From NCBI GenBank assembly GCA_007922195.1, contig ML681989.1:44332187-44396186 (forward strand): DNA of 64,000 nt. Reading direction: 5' to 3'. A program made the translations under genes and the position numbers. Shown in pieces: positions 24,333-34,701 of the stretch. The notes beneath the pieces were generated by a model. It was not told where the DNA came from and made no database searches. It worked only from the letters and a program-made list of their open reading frames with translations. Source of the DNA: Podocnemis expansa (taxonomy: Eukaryota > Chordata > Testudines > Podocnemididae). The stretch's first letter is position 1; every line of letters starts with the position of its first letter.

Positions 24333-25320
24333 TTCTAGAGAGGTTACCAGCTCCATAGCAGCCTGTTTGGGGAGGACTCCATAGAAGACTTGGTTCCAGG
24401 CTCCCTGTCTCCCTACCCTAAGCTGCGTGACTCCAGAAACAGCTGGGTCCATGGGCTCCTTGGGCAGACAGCTATCTTGGCTGCCCAACTGCCACAAATC
24501 CCTGCTCAGCTGGCTCCCCAGCTTGCTCATCTTTCCTGGCTGCCTGACTCCCTGGGCATCTGACTGAGTAGGCAGTCAGGCAGCCTGGGGAGAAAGCTGA
24601 ACAATTCCGTTTCAGTGCTCCGGAAATGGATTCTTTTTAGACTTCTTCACAGATGGGTCAGTAACTGGGCCCACATGGTTCCACATTATCTGGGCAGTTG
24701 GAACCTGATTTTAAGAAGTCTTGAGCATACATAAATGCAAATGAAGTCAGTGGCAGCCCAGCACATCTGGCAATAAGCAGTGTGGCCTCACAGAATGAAA
24801 GCAAGGCTGGAGTCAAGACACCATGAGTTCTTCACTCACTGTGTGGCCAGAGGCTAGCTATGTCACTGTTCTGTTTTCACATCTGTAAAATGGGATCACA
24901 TTTACTCACTTTAGTTCTGTGAGGATGAATTAATTTATGTCTGTACAATGCATTTAACATAAAAAAAAATCTACAAGTATGAAGTACACTGAAAAATCAG
25001 GTCCTATGTCTGTTTTGGAAATCAATATTAATGGACACGTTTGCAGTTTTATGGCTTTAATTTTTCAGCTCTTCATCTGTAAAGTGTGAATTCAAATACA
25101 TTCCTTGCCCACAGAGGACTTGTAGAGATAAAATCATTAATATTTTTGCAGTGCTCACATATTATGGAAATAAGAATCATAGGAAAGCTCATAAGGCAGT
25201 GAACAAATCCACATTCAGTGCACACTTCCAATGTTGTGCTGTAACTAAGGTATGGGACTATGTAGAGGTTAAATTAAGCCAGAATGTAGGGGAACCCCAT
25301 TCTGGAGCCTACTATTTTTA

Positions 25321-25465
25321 GGGGCCAGCATTCTGGGCCCCTAAAAATAGAACATGGAGCCAGAACGCTGCATTCTGGGGCTCACCACTGAAAAATAGCA
25401 GGCCCTGGAATGCAGCGTTCTGGCACCTTGTTCTATTTTTAGGGGCCTGAACACTGGGCCCCTAA
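25321..25465. repeat. Compound palindrome
   Basis: 40-bp inverted arms at 25336-25375 and 25408-25447 (GGCCCCTAAAAATAGAACAW ... GAACGCTGCATTC) differ at only about two positions and enclose a 32-bp spacer. Outside them AGGGGCC ... GGCCCCT mini-palindromes recur at both edges. Confidence 0.8.
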
Positions 25466-26894
25466 AGTAGCAGGCCCCAGAGTGGCATTAACTGAAATTC
25501 TGGTGGGGCCAGGGGCATTCCTGGGCAGGGCTCAAGCCCCACCCGAAGCCCCTCTCCTTCTAGGCCCTGCCCCAACCTGGGGCCTGCAGCCATGCTGCTG
25601 CCGCGACCCAGGGCCTACCACCCCCACCTCCCCAGCCTCTCTGCTGCCAGTAAGTACAGGGGTGGCCCAGCTCACATGGGGGAGGGTATTGGGGGCAGGG
25701 GAGATGCTGCCATGTGGAGGGGCAGGAGCTGGGGTCCCGGGGGGCCACCCGCGTGGGGTGGGATCCACCTGTGCAGGAGAGGTCTCACCAGTGCAAGAGC
25801 ATTCCGGGGCCCCCCAAATTATACTTTAACCCCTGCAACTATATGCTGAATGATGTAGACTACTTACTGAATGGTTGCTTCATTCTCTAGGCACCATTTA
25901 TCCTATGGTCCAAATGAGGCACAGACCTCATTGGAATAAATACTATAAAAGTGAAGACCATCAGAATAAATATGCTCCAAAGTGTAAAGGTAACCTTAAT
26001 TTCTATACTTTTCAGTGCTTGATTTTGTAATATTAACATTATTATTTTAAAGTGAGGTTTTGTTTAACATTTTGTGTGTTTGTGTGTGTTTGTTTACATA
26101 TACTCTGAAAGAAGAATGTAAGAAAAGACAAATTAATGTTCTGTATGGTTCTTTAAATAGTATTACATGCCAGTGGGGAGTAAAAAGGAAGAGATGGCTA
26201 CAATAAATATATCTTGCATTGCAAAGAATCTCTTATACTGTTGAGAAACCAAAGGTCATCACACGGAACATCATGTCATTGATAGGATTACTGACCATTA
26301 ATCTGATCTATGTCTCTCTCTTCTAGCATGGTCTCCTCAAGATAATCACTGATGCATTATTTTATATGTCTTTCGTTTCCTCTCCCAAACATTCTACAAG
26401 ATCAACGAGGATTTATTCCTGTTTTACCTAGGAATCTCTTCAGTTTCTCAAATGTATTTCACCATCAAGGTAATTTAATACCACACTGAGATAGCTATGT
26501 TTTCCCTTCCCCTTTCAAGTTTTAAAACATGGTCTTTAGCATGTATACTATAAATTGAAAACAACATGGACATAAAATTTTTGGTAAAACTGAGTTCTGA
26601 GTTGGCAGAAATGAATGAAAACAAAAAGGTACATCTAGATCACTGTAGAGCTCAAGTCTCATAATCAGTTAAATGACAGTCCATTCAAGAGTCATGGAAG
26701 CTGTAGTTTTGGCAGATGTTCCAATTCCACAGAATACACAATAGCAGCATCTTTACTATTGCAAGTAAATTGGGAATTTAAGGTCCAAACCAGATCAAAT
26801 CTCCCTCTGTTGGGAAGGTGAAACTTGCACTTGATTGCATGGCTTAGTTTGAGAAGGAATTTGGTTTTGATGATTCCTTAATTGCAAAGATCAC
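25466..26894. other. GC-rich patch then intronic sequence
   Basis: 25480-25830 is GC-rich with compositional reading frames. The rest is AT-rich with no recognised feature. Confidence 0.45.
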
Positions 26895-27236
26895 TACAGC
26901 CAGAATTATGGCTCAGTTATGGAAGAAGGATGGAGTTGGGCTGTTCTCAGTGTTAACAGATGACAGAACTAGGAGCAGTGGTCTGAAGTTGCAAAGCAGG
27001 AGATCTAGCTTAGCTATTAGGAAAAACTTTTTCACTAGGAGCGTGGTGAAGCACTGGAATGGCTTACCCAGGGAAGTGATAGAAGCTATATCCTTGGAGG
27101 TGTTTAATTTGTGACTTGACAAAGCCCTGGCTGGGATGGTTTAGTTGGGGTTGGTCCTGCTTTGAGCATAGGTTTGGACTAGAATATTAGATGATGTGCT
27201 AAGGTCTCCTCCAACTCTAATCTTCTATGATTCTAT
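26895..27236 (+). mobile_element. CR1 LINE 3' fragment, plus orientation
   Basis: It shows CR1 3' features: AGGAAAAACTTTTTCACTAG, GAAGCACTGGAATGG, a TCCTCCAACTCTAAT segment and a terminal TTCTATGATTCTAT repeat. It abuts, tail to tail, the minus-oriented CR1 that follows. Confidence 0.82.
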
Positions 27237-27686
27237 ATTTAAGAATGGCTATACTGGGTCAGACAAATGATTCAACTAGCCCAGTATCCTGACTTCTGAA
27301 GTGACCAATGTCAAATGCTTCAAAGAGGATGAAAAGAATAGGGCATGCATCAAATAATCCATCCATGGTCATCAAGTCCTTAGTATATGGCTGTCAAGAT
27401 GCTCAGAGCATAGGTTTTCTTCTCACACCTAACAGCCATTGATGTACTTATTCTTCATGCATTTATCTAATTATTTTTTGAACCCAGTTATTGCTATGGG
27501 CTTTGCAGTATCCCCCGGGAATATGTTGTATGAAGAAGTACTGTCTTTTCTTTTTAAAATTGCTGCCTATGAATTGCATTGGGTGACTCTTGGGTTTTGG
27601 GGGGGGGAGGGTATGTGAAGGGATAAATAACACTTCTTCATTCATTTTCTCCAACTGTTCAAGGGTTTCTAGATCTCTAGCATATT

Positions 27687-27968
27687 TAGGGTTACCAGAT
27701 GTCAGGCAAAAGGAGGACATGTCCTCCTTTTTACCTTCATGTCCTCCATTCGGCAGGCATTTTAAAAATACATGATTTTGTCTGGCTTTTTACTTACAGG
27801 GGTTGAAGTATGCTGGAAGGCCCCAGAACACCCTATTTTTAGAAGGAAATATTCCAGGGCCCTCTAATAACCCAAAATATTATATTAATATTACATTTTC
27901 TCCAGGTGTCTTCCAATGTCCTCCTTTATGTACTTCCCTGTCCTCCTTTCCATGTTTTGGTATGGCAA
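27687..27968. mobile_element. hAT-type MITE inside CR1
   Basis: A perfect 8-bp TSD AGCATATT lies at 27679-27686 and 27969-27976. The ends are TAGGGTTACCA and the complement of TTGCCATACCA. The centre repeats the word GTCCTCCTTT. Confidence 0.85.
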
Positions 27969-28495
27969 AGCATATTCCCTCAGTCATATCTTTTCCAAGC
28001 TGAAAATCACAGACTTTTTAATCTCTCTTCATATGCAACCTGTTCTTGACTGGTAGCAGCTAATTTAGACTCCATCATTTTGTATGTATATTGGGATTAT
28101 GTTTTTCAATACTCATTACTTTTGCATTGATTAACACTGAATTAACATCTGCTGTTTTGTTTCCCAGTCATCCAGTTTTGTGAGTTCCCTTTGTAACTTT
28201 TTGCAGTTAGCTTTGGACTTGATCGTCAGTAATTTTGTATAAACTTGCAAATTTTGCCACCTCACTCTTTACCCCCTTTGTCTAGATCACCTATGAATAC
28301 GCTGAACCACACTAGTCCTAGCAATCTACACTAGGAGACACCATGACTTATCCCTTTCTGTTCTGACAACTGTCCATTTCTTTTTCTTACCCTTTGTTTC
28401 CTGTCTTTTAACTAGTTACTGATCCATAAGAGGACTTTGCTTAAGAGCACTTTGGTGAGTGATCTTGTCAAAGGTTTTCTGAAACTCAGTGTACA

Positions 28496-28844
28496 CCAAC
28501 CTTTTTCATGCTGGGAACCCCTTTTTAAGAAAAAAATGTCTTTGTGCCCCCTCCCGGCTGATTATGTAATCTGGCCTGTGCAGGTGAACTCTGGCTTGTG
28601 CCACTCTGGTGGCACTGCTGGGACAGCCAGTGAGACGTGCTGCCACCTCATTGCCTGCGTCACTGGGGAGCCGAGTCATGGTGGCTATGGCCCTCTGCCC
28701 TTGCCCCTGCCAGGATCCTGCTATGGGTGAAGAGAGTCAGCTGTGGCGGGGAGAATCGGCGCTGCAGCTGGATTCCGGCCCCAGTAGGGAAAGGCTCCGT
28801 GGACCCACTGCAACATGTTCGCAGACCCCAGGTTGAGAACCATT
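28496..28844. mobile_element. hAT-type MITE inside CR1
   Basis: A perfect 8-bp TSD AGTGTACA lies at 28488-28495 and 28845-28852. It begins CCAACCTTTTTCATGCTGGG and ends CCCCAGGTTGAGAACCATT, a familiar GGTTCTCAACCT-type terminus with a shortened left end. Confidence 0.85.
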
Positions 28845-29822
28845 AGTGTACACTATATTCACTGGATCATCTTTGTCAATATGTTTGTTGACCCCCTCCA
28901 ATAATTCTAGTTGATTGGTGAAGCATGATTTTATTTTACAAATATTATGTTTACTCTTCCCCAACAATTTTTTTCAACTATTTCTGATAATTCTGTTCCT
29001 TACCACTGTTTCAACCTATTTGCCACAGACCCAGGAACCACACAAGACATAACAAGACATCTATTATCTACAGGCAGGCACTGAGATACCACAGTATATA
29101 CTCCAAAGAGGAAGCTCAGGCTATGCACCTTTATACACTTAAAACAGTCTTCACCAAACAAGGACACTCCACCAGAGAAGTAGATTGCATCATTGAAGGG
29201 GCCACCCTAATTCCCACAAGACAACTTGCTTATTGGCAAGCAAGGCAGGCATAAAAAAAACCTACAAAAAGAATGATTGCATACCTCTAGTTGTCAGGTA
29301 CCACACCCATACAAATTATCACTGGAACCATACAAGAGATGATTGAACAACTATTATAACCTATACTTGATGGGAACCACATCTTGAAAGAAATCTATTC
29401 TGCGCTCCTTCTTTGACCTTCAAACGTGCTTCACCAAGTTCATCATCAGAGGCAAGCTCCCCACAGACTAAACCCCACTAACTGAAAGCAGTATCGAACG
29501 CTGCCATAATATCAGTTGCAAAATGTGTAGTCATAGCACCACTGCTGTGATGATCAATGTAACTCCCCTTCTGTGCAACACACATTTCAAGATCCATGGG
29601 TGTTACACATGCTTATCACAACATGTATGTACCTCACCCACTGCTTCAAATGTCTCTGCAACACTTATGAGGTCAAACAAGGCAATCACTATGCTCTTGA
29701 ATGAACTCATAGAAAAATGATAAAAGAGAAAAAAATGTTTCATAACCTGTGGGTGAACTCTTTTCACAAAACGGTCACTGCATATCTGACCTCTCAGTCG
29801 TTACCATAACAGGAATCCCACA

Positions 29823-30033
29823 AAACAAACAAGGAGTCCTGTGGCCCTATTAAAGACCAACAAATTTGGTTATTACATGAGCTTTCATGGGAAAAAAATC
29901 CCACTTCATCAGTGGGACTGTTGGATTTTCTCCCATGAAAGCTTATGCAATAAATAAATTTGTTAGTCTTTAAGTGCCATAGAACTCACTGTTTGTTTCT
30001 GCTGAATTAGACCAACACAGCTACCCCTTTGGA
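29823..30033. mobile_element. Foldback ribozyme-like element inside Penelope-like fragment
   Basis: Family arms ACAAACAAGGAGTCCTGTGG and the complementary second half are present, with the one-sided end GCTGAATTAGACCAACACAG...CCTTTGG. Flanking near-repeats AGGAATCCCACA (29811-29822) and AAGAATCCTACA (30034-30045) match at 10 of 12. The minus strand of 29883-29912 reads CTGATGAAGTGGGA, a T-rich loop, then TCCCATGAAA. Confidence 0.82.
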
Positions 30034-30167
30034 AAGAATCCTACAGAATACTGTCAAAAGGCAAGCTTGGGGAATTTAAATTCGTAACTCTGCTGGATGC
30101 CAAACATCACAGACAAAATAGAGACACTGGTTTTATGTCTCATTACAACAATCTGTAACCCCCCCCA

Positions 30168-30413
30168 GGCCATGTTTATATTAGCACTTATGCTGGCAAA
30201 AATTTTGTTGCCCAAGGGAGTGAAGAAAACGCCCCCTGAAAGACATAAGTTTTGCTGACATATAGGTTTGTGTGGACATTGTAATGTCTCCTGCTGACAT
30301 AGCTACCATTGCTCATTTAGGAGGCTGTATTATGTTGGTGGGTAAACTGTCTTCTGACAGTATAAAACAGCTACACAAGTGACATACAGTGGCACAGCAG
30401 TACTAATATAGCT
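30168..30413. repeat. Harbinger-type MITE relic
   Basis: The ends GGCCATGTTTATATTAGCAC and the complement of GCTATATTAGTACTGC resemble the GGCTATGTCTACACTA terminus of this window's MITEs. It sits within the 3' region of the Penelope-like fragment. Confidence 0.42.
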
Positions 30414-30874
30414 TTCATTATGGATACAGTGTTAATACCCACTTCGTTATGAATGGCTTCTTCTTAATTCTATAGGCTTAACTATTGGTTCCACCTTATA
30501 TTTAGCTGTGACACCATGATTACCTTTCCCAGACCTGAAGAAGAGCTCTGGGTGGCTTTAAAGCTTACCTGTTTCATCAACAGAAGTTGGTCCAATAAAA
30601 GCTATTACATCATACCATGTGTCACTCTAAGAAAATATCAGTCAGATATTCATAGGAAACATTTTATTGCTTCTCAACACTATTCTTACTGGATCTGATT
30701 CTCCACTGCTCTCTTCCTAGTGTAGTGATTTACACAAGCATATTAAAACTGCTTTGGTAGCATTTTCACGCACTGAACACTCAGTTTTCATATTTTATTT
30801 ATATATATGACTACAAAAGAAGCAGGACGTGATTTTGCATGCGTACTAATAAGATGTACAATGCCAACTCTACA

Positions 30875-30980
30875 CCTCTGCTTAACATGCAGACGGTCCT
30901 GGGTTCAATTCCCAGGGGGTTGGACTCAATGATCTCACAAGGTCCCTTCCAGCCCTATGATATGATTTGATTTGATTTGA
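30875..30980 (+). repeat. tRNA-derived SINE fragment with CR1-like tail
   Basis: The tRNA-like half shows CTGCTTAACATGCAGACGG and a box B-like GGTTCAATTCC. The tail GGTTGGACTCAATGATCTC ... AAGGTCCCTTCCAGCCCTAT resembles the CR1 3' end. A short TTTGA repeat follows. It is consistent with the turtle tRNA SINEs mobilised by CR1. Confidence 0.75.
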
Positions 30981-32380
30981 ACTTGAGATTTTTTCTATGA
31001 CCTTATAAAAATCCCTGTGTTAACAAAGCAGAAAATAAAGTATCATTTTCATATTCAGTTTATTAAAAATTTCTAGGATTAGATGTTCTCAGATCTTCCC
31101 ATAAGACTAGTGCTCATTATTACTTCAGATCAAGAAGCTTTATGCACTTCACTTGTACATATTAAGAAAGGGATATCCACCTGACCAGGATACCACTAAA
31201 CCAACTATTCATACAGTATTTTATACAATATATTGTGGGAAATGGGAACAGATGTTTCATCCCTACTTCACCTGATGGTAGGATTGTGAGAAAAACCATG
31301 GCAATATCAACCCAGGAGAAAGAAAAAGAAAAAAGGAGCTAGAAAAGAAAAAAAGATAAGAATGGGAAGACAGAAAATAACAAAGTTGAGAAAGAAGGGA
31401 AAATGGACAGAAGGAACATAGACAAAGAAAAAGAGAGCAATAAACAAGTAAAGAAATAGGCACTACTGTTTGAAAAATGTATAAGATTGAGTGGGAGAAA
31501 ATAAGAATAGCATGAAGAAGGAAATTCAGAGAGAAATAGAATGAAAATATGCACAGGAAAATAATAAAAGTTATGCTATATATATGCTTTATAAACCATT
31601 TATTACTCTGTTCTATTTTTCGATTAATAAGTCTTTAGTTAGTTTACTAACTGGCTGACAACGTGATATTTGGGTAAGATACGACACGCATATTAACCTG
31701 TGGGTAAATGTTTAAGTGTTTGGGATTAGTAGAACCTCACATATGGTGAACTGTATTTTCAGGAACTGCTCATTATATAAAACCTGTTTGCTCGGATGGG
31801 GCAGAATGCCTAAAGGAGACTGTGTTAGGCCTCTTGTTAAGAAGTGTGGTACTACTGGCTTGGTGAATCTAATTACAGAACAAGCTACCAGTTTTGGGAA
31901 TTGTTTGCTCTGTTTCTTGCAATCTGCTCAGGTGTTATTTTCAGCATGCCATACTCCAGGAGCCCTGGTCAAAACTGCCACTCAGAATTTAGTGCAGATA
32001 ATTACTAATCAATGGGACAGGTTGCCTAAATGTAAGCAGACTGGCCTCTGTCTCTCAATCATGCACCCTTTTAATTTTAAACCAAAAGCATATATAATAT
32101 CAACAGTCACTGATGCCCATCCTCTCTCTTCTGTCACATCCTTTGAGAAAGGTAACCTTCTTATGTTCTCCCTCCAAGACATGTTTATAGGTACACTGGA
32201 ATGTTTTTAACTCTGTTCTTCAGTTGTCAGAGTGCCTTCCACAGACAATTGTATTTATTTTTGTAAATATAAAAAAAAATATATAAAAGACTATATTACC
32301 AACTCTGACTCATTTGTTCTGTCTGTTCCAACATCTCACCCTGATACTTTGGTCACAAAGTCAGATTAGATGAAGCAGGT

Positions 32381-32426
<46 letters not shown>

Positions 32427-34546
32427 GAAAAGAAATTCTTCTATAAAATACATTCACAGTGCATTAGTTTCCATCAAAATGTTCTGAACATCAGATACAA
32501 TAACTTTGGATGTTCTTTTTCTTCCTAACCACCATGCAAATTATTCTTTCGTTTCAGATTCTTCTCTCTTGACTAATTCTAACCCTGACACACAACTCTC
32601 TCATCCCATCCACTGTAGTTTCCTATGTTTGGTCCATGGAGAATATAGAGAGTATTTTACCATTTGTTCTGTCATTTCATCTTCTGGTCGTCTGCTTTAG
32701 TAAAGCCTATTGTGATCCACAATCAGGGTCTAGAAGGATGTGGAACTGTTGGCTTTGGTTTAAGGCCCAATACTATTAATATTTCAGCTGAACTATGTGT
32801 TCAGTGGAACACTTGACAGAAACAAGCTTTTTTTCTATTAATGTTCACATAAGATGCAGGAAATGTGCATCTCTGTGATAACTATTTCCAACTATTTAGA
32901 TACACTGACACTTTCCAAATTAACAATTCCTGCCTCTGCATCTACAATACATGAAGTGTAATAAGGAAGTGGCTCTGGTTGTCCCCAGTCTACCAAAGAA
33001 GGCTAAACGAGGCACCTCCCCACCTGGACTGGGAACCATTTCTGGCTATCAAGCATACCACACATTTACTGTTCTGGAAGGAAATCTACAGGCCAGTCTG
33101 GGAGGGAGATATGACTACTGGAAGGGCTCAGAGGATCAGTAGGAATGGAGTCTGCTGCTAAGAATGAGCCAGCAAGAAAAACATATAGGAAGTTGCAGGG
33201 TTGAGTAGCAAAGAATTCCTGGAGCAGGAAAAATTGCTTTCAGAAGAAGATGCCAAGGACTAAAGAACTGATCTGGGATCTCTTGTGGGAACCATAGCAA
33301 AAGTTAGATAACCTGTCAGGCACCCTAGTTGAATAGCATGATAATACAGGTGCACTGGCATGCTACAGCAACCTTCGTTAGAGTAGCACAGAGGACTCGG
33401 GTATGAAAAAAGGAAAGGGTGTCCACGTGAATTCTTAGGATAAGCATCAGCACTTTGCATTGTTAAATTCAATTTCCGGTTTTTCCTACGTTTCCTACTT
33501 ACATATTTTTGGTTGTTCCTGTTAAAGTCAATACACTGACTTTCTCTCAGCCTTTGGGATGTAACACATTGCTATATATCTGTGCAGGCACACATACAAG
33601 TCTCTCATTAATCCAAGCTGGGGATCACATGCATAAACTAAAAGGAATTCTGTAAGATCTGTAAGCTGGATGGCTTTGATAGAAGATAAAGAAGAATAAC
33701 TATAAACTTAAGGGGATGTACATCTCCATTAAAAAAAACTGCTCTGTATCATTTTCCATTTTTGTTTTCATTTAAATTTGTTATTAATTTTGAGGTGATA
33801 AACTATTTTAATACTTTTTCAGCTTTAGAAGTAAACTCATGAAATCTCCTTTTTTGATTACTTTAATAGCATTACTGAACTCTGCCAATGACTAATGAAT
33901 ATAATGCTTTGCAATTTTATATTTGATTTCACAGGTGTGATTTTAATGGATGTAGTGCACAGGATCACTAAGCTGCTTGTACAGGAAAGTGTTTAAAATT
34001 AATGCCCTTGGAAGTAATTTAAACAGAAGTTATGAAAATAAACTCTAAAGTCAATCTTCCATATATAGTACAAAAGAGCTGTAAGGACTGTATATACCAA
34101 CCCATAATGGACTGTCATATGATGAACAGAGTGGTATAAATTGCAGTAAGTACACATCTGTTTGTGTTGATAACTGTTTTAAGGTGAATTTATTAAAACA
34201 AATTTCTATTTCTGAAGAGATAATTTTCAGCAGCCAGCTAGAAGTATATTTTTAATTACACATGGGATAAATACTAATTACCTACTATTAATAGGGTTTC
34301 TCAACTCATCATGTTCTTGAGAAAGTGTAATTCAGGTGTTCAGAAATCTCTGAAGAAAACAATTTACAAAACCAGCTCTTCTCTGTGTATGTGTGTTTTT
34401 TTAAATAGATATGCACACTGTAATTTGTACAACCATTGTTTCTCATCATATTGCTCTTCACTGCTCTTCCAACAGAAGAAAAAACAAAACACAACAAAAA
34501 ACATGTTCAGCTAAATCATTAACACGTTCAATAATGAGTAAGATAA
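30981..34546. other. Intronic sequence up to the dystrophin exon
   Basis: An (AAAG)n microsatellite lies at 32381-32425 and a purine-rich block at 31310-31560. The 164-codon reading frame at 31716-32210 is the longest unexplained one. It has no recognisable domain and a nearby TATATAAAA, so a degraded LTR is possible but not shown. Confidence 0.45.
32381..32425. repeat. (AAAG)n microsatellite
   Basis: About eleven uninterrupted AGAA units. Confidence 0.95.
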
Positions 34547-34552
34547 TTTTAC

Positions 34553-34699
34553 CTGTAGAAGTTTCCATCTGGTGTTCAGGTCTTCCAGGCAGTTGAGATT
34601 ATACAGAGAAAGCTGTATATCAGAGGAGGTGAACTGGTGAGCAAGATCATTGACATGATTCATATGTTCTTTAATAGGTGCTATTTCTGCTTGGTAAAC
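34553..34699 (-). CDS. DMD: Dystrophin internal exon (human exon 60 equivalent)
   Basis: This is the only host coding exon seen. On the minus strand an AG acceptor with a pyrimidine-rich tract (plus-strand 34700-34720) precedes an open 147-bp exon, followed by a GTAAAA donor (34547-34552). Both splice phases are 0. The 49 residues begin VYQAEIAPIKEHMNHVNDLA and end LEDLNTRWKLLQ. By recall this aligns without gaps to the end of dystrophin spectrin-like repeat 24, just before hinge 4 and the WW domain, and human exon 60 is also 147 bp. Utrophin has the similar RWKLLQ ending but differs through the middle (IQLS.YNL), so dystrophin is preferred. Dystrophin links cortical actin to the dystroglycan complex under the muscle membrane, and this repeat is part of its rod. 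The exon is too short to appear as a start-to-stop reading frame. It shows no frameshift or stop. Confidence 0.93.
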
Positions 34700-34701
34700 C
34701 T

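Larger units (their letters stand above)
27237..28975 (-). mobile_element. CR1 LINE copy, minus orientation, with two nested hAT MITEs
   Basis: Starting AAGAATGGCTATACTGGGTC on the plus strand, the copy follows the turtle CR1 3' region and part of the reverse-transcriptase region. Segments CCAGTTTTGTGAGTTCCCTT and ACTGGATCATCTTTGTC are recognisable. Two MITEs at 27687-27968 and 28496-28844 interrupt it, and the CR1 reads continuously across both TSDs. It also has internal deletions. Confidence 0.82.
29040..30620 (+). mobile_element. Penelope-like retroelement fragment, interrupted
   Basis: Broken plus-strand frames include QGHSTREVDCIIEGATLIP (29160-29216), resembling the end of Penelope-like reverse transcriptase. 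FKIHGCYTCLSQHV (29586-29627) leads toward a GIY-YIG-type endonuclease region. DAKHHRQNRDTGF and SHYNN then follow the foldback insertion (30098-30153). The 3' flank CCTGAAGAAGAGCTCTGGGT ... AGAAGTTGGTCCAATAAAAG (30534-30601) is a tail I associate with this turtle element. There are many stops and frameshifts. Assignment to Penelope is from recalled family pattern, not a search. Confidence 0.58.
1..34552 (-). other. DMD: Dystrophin intron downstream of the exon (intron 60 equivalent, partial)
   Basis: Everything left of the exon is downstream on the minus-strand gene. I looked for the next exon, which would encode the end of the repeat region before the WW domain, and did not find it, so this intron is longer than 34.5 kb. 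It is filled with transposons listed separately. The remaining stretches are AT-rich intronic sequence with short chance reading frames only. Confidence 0.85.

Noticed and set aside
30875..30980. Possible functional tRNA gene
   Set aside because: Box B-like GGTTCAATTCC is present, but there is no complete cloverleaf and a CR1-like tail follows, so it is a SINE.
31716..32210. 164-codon plus-strand reading frame, the longest unexplained one outside transposons
   Set aside because: No domain, signal peptide or conserved motif is visible. It lies in intron with a nearby TATATAAAA and could be part of a degraded LTR, but not enough supports either.
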